A stretch of 62,000 bases of DNA from Glandiceps talaboti (taxonomy: Eukaryota > Hemichordata > Enteropneusta > Spengelidae): positions 16,774,276-16,836,275 of the forward strand of contig NC_135568.1 in assembly GCF_964340395.1 (NCBI RefSeq). Direction: 5' to 3'. Positions 59,714 to 62,000 of the stretch are shown piece by piece (the first letter of the stretch is position 1; each line of letters opens with the position of its first letter). Made by a program: the position numbers and the translations under genes. The notes under the pieces were generated by a model, which was given only the letters and a program-made list of their open reading frames with translations, was not told the DNA's origin and searched no databases.

Positions 59714-60076
59714 ATGTATGAAGACAGTGAAGGGGACAGGGGCATCGGGTATCTTCATCACAAGAGGACATTAAGGACTTCAGATAGCTCGGCAGAAGGA
59801 AACTCACAGGATTTTGGAAATCTTGTGGTGAAAATCCTGGCGAACCCAGTACTAGTTCTGCTTGTCGAAAAAAGCCATCACAAGTTGTCGCCGCACATAC
59901 ACTCCTCCATTAACTCCGTTTGTAGCGCCAACAACTCATTGCTGAGAAGAAAGCTTGTCACCGAAGTGAAGCGGTTAGTCTTTCAAAGTGTTCGTAAATC
60001 GTGGCTCGACCACAACAAATGCATTCCTTGTAGAGGTGTAGCTACAGAACGAAGTGTGAAACCACGAATTATGTGA
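59714..60076 (+). CDS. Unrecognised ORF, 120 codons
   Basis: ATG to TGA, hydrophilic with a central hydrophobic patch (LANPVLVLLVE) and a basic C-terminus. No motif recognised. An E-box-like cacgtg at 59650 precedes it. May be a real short gene, an exon or a transposon remnant; the 60498 ORF could be a further exon. Confidence 0.25.
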   Translation: MYEDSEGDRGIGYLHHKRTLRTSDSSAEGNSQDFGNLVVKILANPVLVLLVEKSHHKLSPHIHSSINSVCSANNSLLRRKLVTEVKRLVFQSVRKSWLDHNKCIPCRGVATERSVKPRIM

Positions 60077-60497
60077 AAAACCACAAATGTCATTACTGGT
60101 GGGTATACACTTAGTACTACTCCGTGCTGGACATTCGTAAATTTAACGGATTAAGTGATATAATATATTTTTGTGACCAGTCATTAAAATGACAATTAGA
60201 TGGACTATGACGAAGTTATAAGCTTACTCAGAGGTTTTTCGAACAAATTGTGTAGGGTTTTTCTCCAGTACTTGCCAAGCAGCACATTTACGCATTAAAA
60301 GACTCCTGAATATACTTATCAACAAAGTGAATATAAAAAACCCCAATTTTTTTTCAGTTTTGTGTACGTGTTTGAGTTTTGCTAACACACAGCCCAGTCA
60401 ATGTTGAATCAACGTTTAGGCGTGGCAACACGTGTACTATATATGCAAATGGTTATTGAGCCAACGTACTGCACAGTTTCATTGTGATCGTTAACAG

Positions 60498-60839
60498 GTG
60501 TACAGACACTTTGTATTAAAACTGTCATGTTCGCTGGAGTTCAGTTCACGGGAATGGGACGACGAGTTGTACAACTTCGACTCATTTGACTTAGAAAACA
60601 TTAATATATTATTGAAAATTCTACATTTCAGAGAACTAATATTGAACAAGAATGTCATATTAGCAGCGTACTGCAGAGACGCCGCTAAATTCGCCAAATT
60701 GGAAGACACTAATACTGACAACGTTGAAGAACAGAAGATAAAGGAAAATGAGGGAAGTACGAATTCGGGATTGCACTTCGAAGTGAAGATTAATCAAACG
60801 GAGGGAAATGTGATATATGTAAAAAATTACAGGAAATAA
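60498..60839 (+). CDS. Unrecognised ORF, about 113 codons, possible terminal exon
   Basis: Open from a good acceptor (gttaacag/GTGTACAG) to TAA at 60837; it has no ATG near the start, so it fits an exon better than a whole gene. Acidic and helix-like, with LENINILLKILHFRELILN. Function unknown. Confidence 0.3.
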   Translation: MYRHFVLKLSCSLEFSSREWDDELYNFDSFDLENINILLKILHFRELILNKNVILAAYCRDAAKFAKLEDTNTDNVEEQKIKENEGSTNSGLHFEVKINQTEGNVIYVKNYRK

Positions 60840-60919
60840 TTGATGTACTTTGAGCCAAAGACGTTTGATCTGTACAAGTATGTACGGTAACTACGTACAG
60901 TGCTTTATCTAAATATTGC

Positions 60920-61002
60920 ATCGTGCCAGTGCAATATGTCTGAATATTGCACTGGACGAGTGCAATATTACACAATGTCTATACAATTGTGTATATTGCA
61001 CT
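60920..61002. repeat. Two adjacent hairpins with GTGCAATAT stems
   Basis: First: tcgtgccagtgcaatat pairs with atattgcactggacga (one bulge). Second: gtgcaatattacacaat pairs with attgtgtatattgcac. The GTGCAATAT word also occurs in the 59317 hairpin. Confidence 0.65.
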
Positions 61003-61639
61003 ATTGAAAAAATGGTTTCTAAACACACGTGACATGGTGTAACTGCTGATATCTCATTCTTGTCAAATCTTTCTCAAAGTAAACACAGCTGGCCTGAGAC
61101 CTGTCTGTATGTTTTCTTCTGTTGTTTTTTTGCGTTTTCTTTCTGAGATAAGCTTTGCCTGCAAGTTCACAAATAATGCCTCTTGAAGGAGTATGCAATC
61201 AGGAGGTAGAAGTTAAGACTACCACTCCTTGCCTCCCTGTGACTCTTGAATGCCACACCTCCACGTCATTGTTTGTTCGTACACTCTGCATGTAACAGGA
61301 CCATGTGGAGAGGGGTATTATGGTCGACTCGACCGACTGTACACTGACGTAATCGAAGACCTGTACATGGTGTATATGAAGAAAAAAGAGGACTAAGTAA
61401 TCCAATTTTGCTGAATGTTTTTGATATTAAGATATAGTATTAAACAATGTAATTTGTGATCATAGCTTCAAATACAGTATATGCATTTAAAACAACCCAC
61501 ATTTCTTCAATACTTTACAAAGGTAACAAATATATCACCAAAACAGATGATTTTGTTATAGCCAGTGCAATGGATTATTGAGGTTTACAAAACAATGTTC
61601 AATAGTACTGTCCCTCTTACTGTTGATAAATAGTACATT

Positions 61640-61980
61640 TCATTCTTTCAGACATACCTCTGATAACTTCTCTGTGTTTGCCGTTGTTCTTAACTTTGCA
61701 AACATAGTAGTGATGACTTCTGCTGGTAGACAAGGAAATGCCATAAGTTGTTTCAGTAGTTTGTAAACATTATCTCTTGCCATGTAGCTGTTCCGCAGCT
61801 CTACACTTTGGAAATTACGCCATGTAGCTTGTCGCCAATGGAAAACACACCTCCTGATCTTCACATAGGGAAATACTTCCCGCAGTGCGTTCCATATAGC
61901 CGATTCGAGATCGACCATAATTGTCTGACATTCTTCTCTGAAAGGAGTGAGTTAATCGCCTTGATAACTTTAGCCTTGTA
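61640..61980 (-). mobile_element. MULE-type transposase fragment
   Basis: Minus strand: VDLESAIWNALREVFPYVKI, then RRCVFHWRQATWRNFQ, the D/E..A..A....FP...i..C.FHW.QA.WR signature of Mutator-like transposases. Upstream, YKAKVIKAINSLLSE continues in another frame, joined by one frameshift at about 61935; alternatively a cag acceptor makes it an intron edge. Truncated by the window end. Confidence 0.72.
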
Positions 61981-62000
61981 GTCTGAAGCACTTTTTCTAG

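Noticed and set aside
59714-60839. Joining the two right-end ORFs into a named gene
   Set aside because: No shared motif or proven splice; kept as two low-confidence entries.

Overview
The window is AT-rich metazoan nuclear DNA. It has multi-exon genes with GT-AG introns, very abundant microsatellites and fragments of many repeat classes, and the receptor-like ectodomain families look like those of marine invertebrates (lancelet, hemichordate or lophotrochozoan type). No species can be assigned from sequence alone.

Layout. About 0.6-12.8 kb holds receptor A, a single-pass membrane protein; its 5' exon(s) lie left of the window or were not found. About 15.8-16.1 kb holds a small secreted thrombospondin-type-1 protein. 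About 22.2-39.1 kb holds receptor B, a tandem paralogue of A with the same exon phases plus about six extra ectodomain exons and a long tyrosine-rich tail. From 39 to 47.8 kb there is no recognisable gene; this stretch holds a 3.2-kb foldback-type inverted repeat (41.15-44.31 kb) whose arms are 21-bp-periodic satellite and whose inner arm ends encode a SAM-domain fragment. About 47.8-54.3 kb is a six-exon SAM-dependent methyltransferase gene with an in-frame stop in exon 3. 54.9-55.5 kb is a broken LINE on the minus strand. 56.5-57.4 kb is an intronless glycine N-acyltransferase-like gene. The right end has hairpin repeats, two unrecognised ORFs and a MULE transposase fragment on the minus strand.

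The most interesting material is the A/B pair. (1) At three exon/intron boundaries the junction itself, exon tip plus splice site, is tandemly repeated with fixed periods (56, 76 and 41 bp). Both paralogues carry the repeats, but B has far more copies. (2) B's tail has two ITAM-like pairs (YxxL-x7-YxxL), whereas A has a short tail with one ITIM-like VDYTSL and out-of-frame remnants of the longer tail beyond its stop. This resembles paired activating/inhibitory receptors. (3) B has a 2-nt deletion in exon 8, so it is a pseudogene, a polymorphic null or an assembly error. Exon calls come from splice signals, A-to-B comparison and phase bookkeeping; none has transcript support here.
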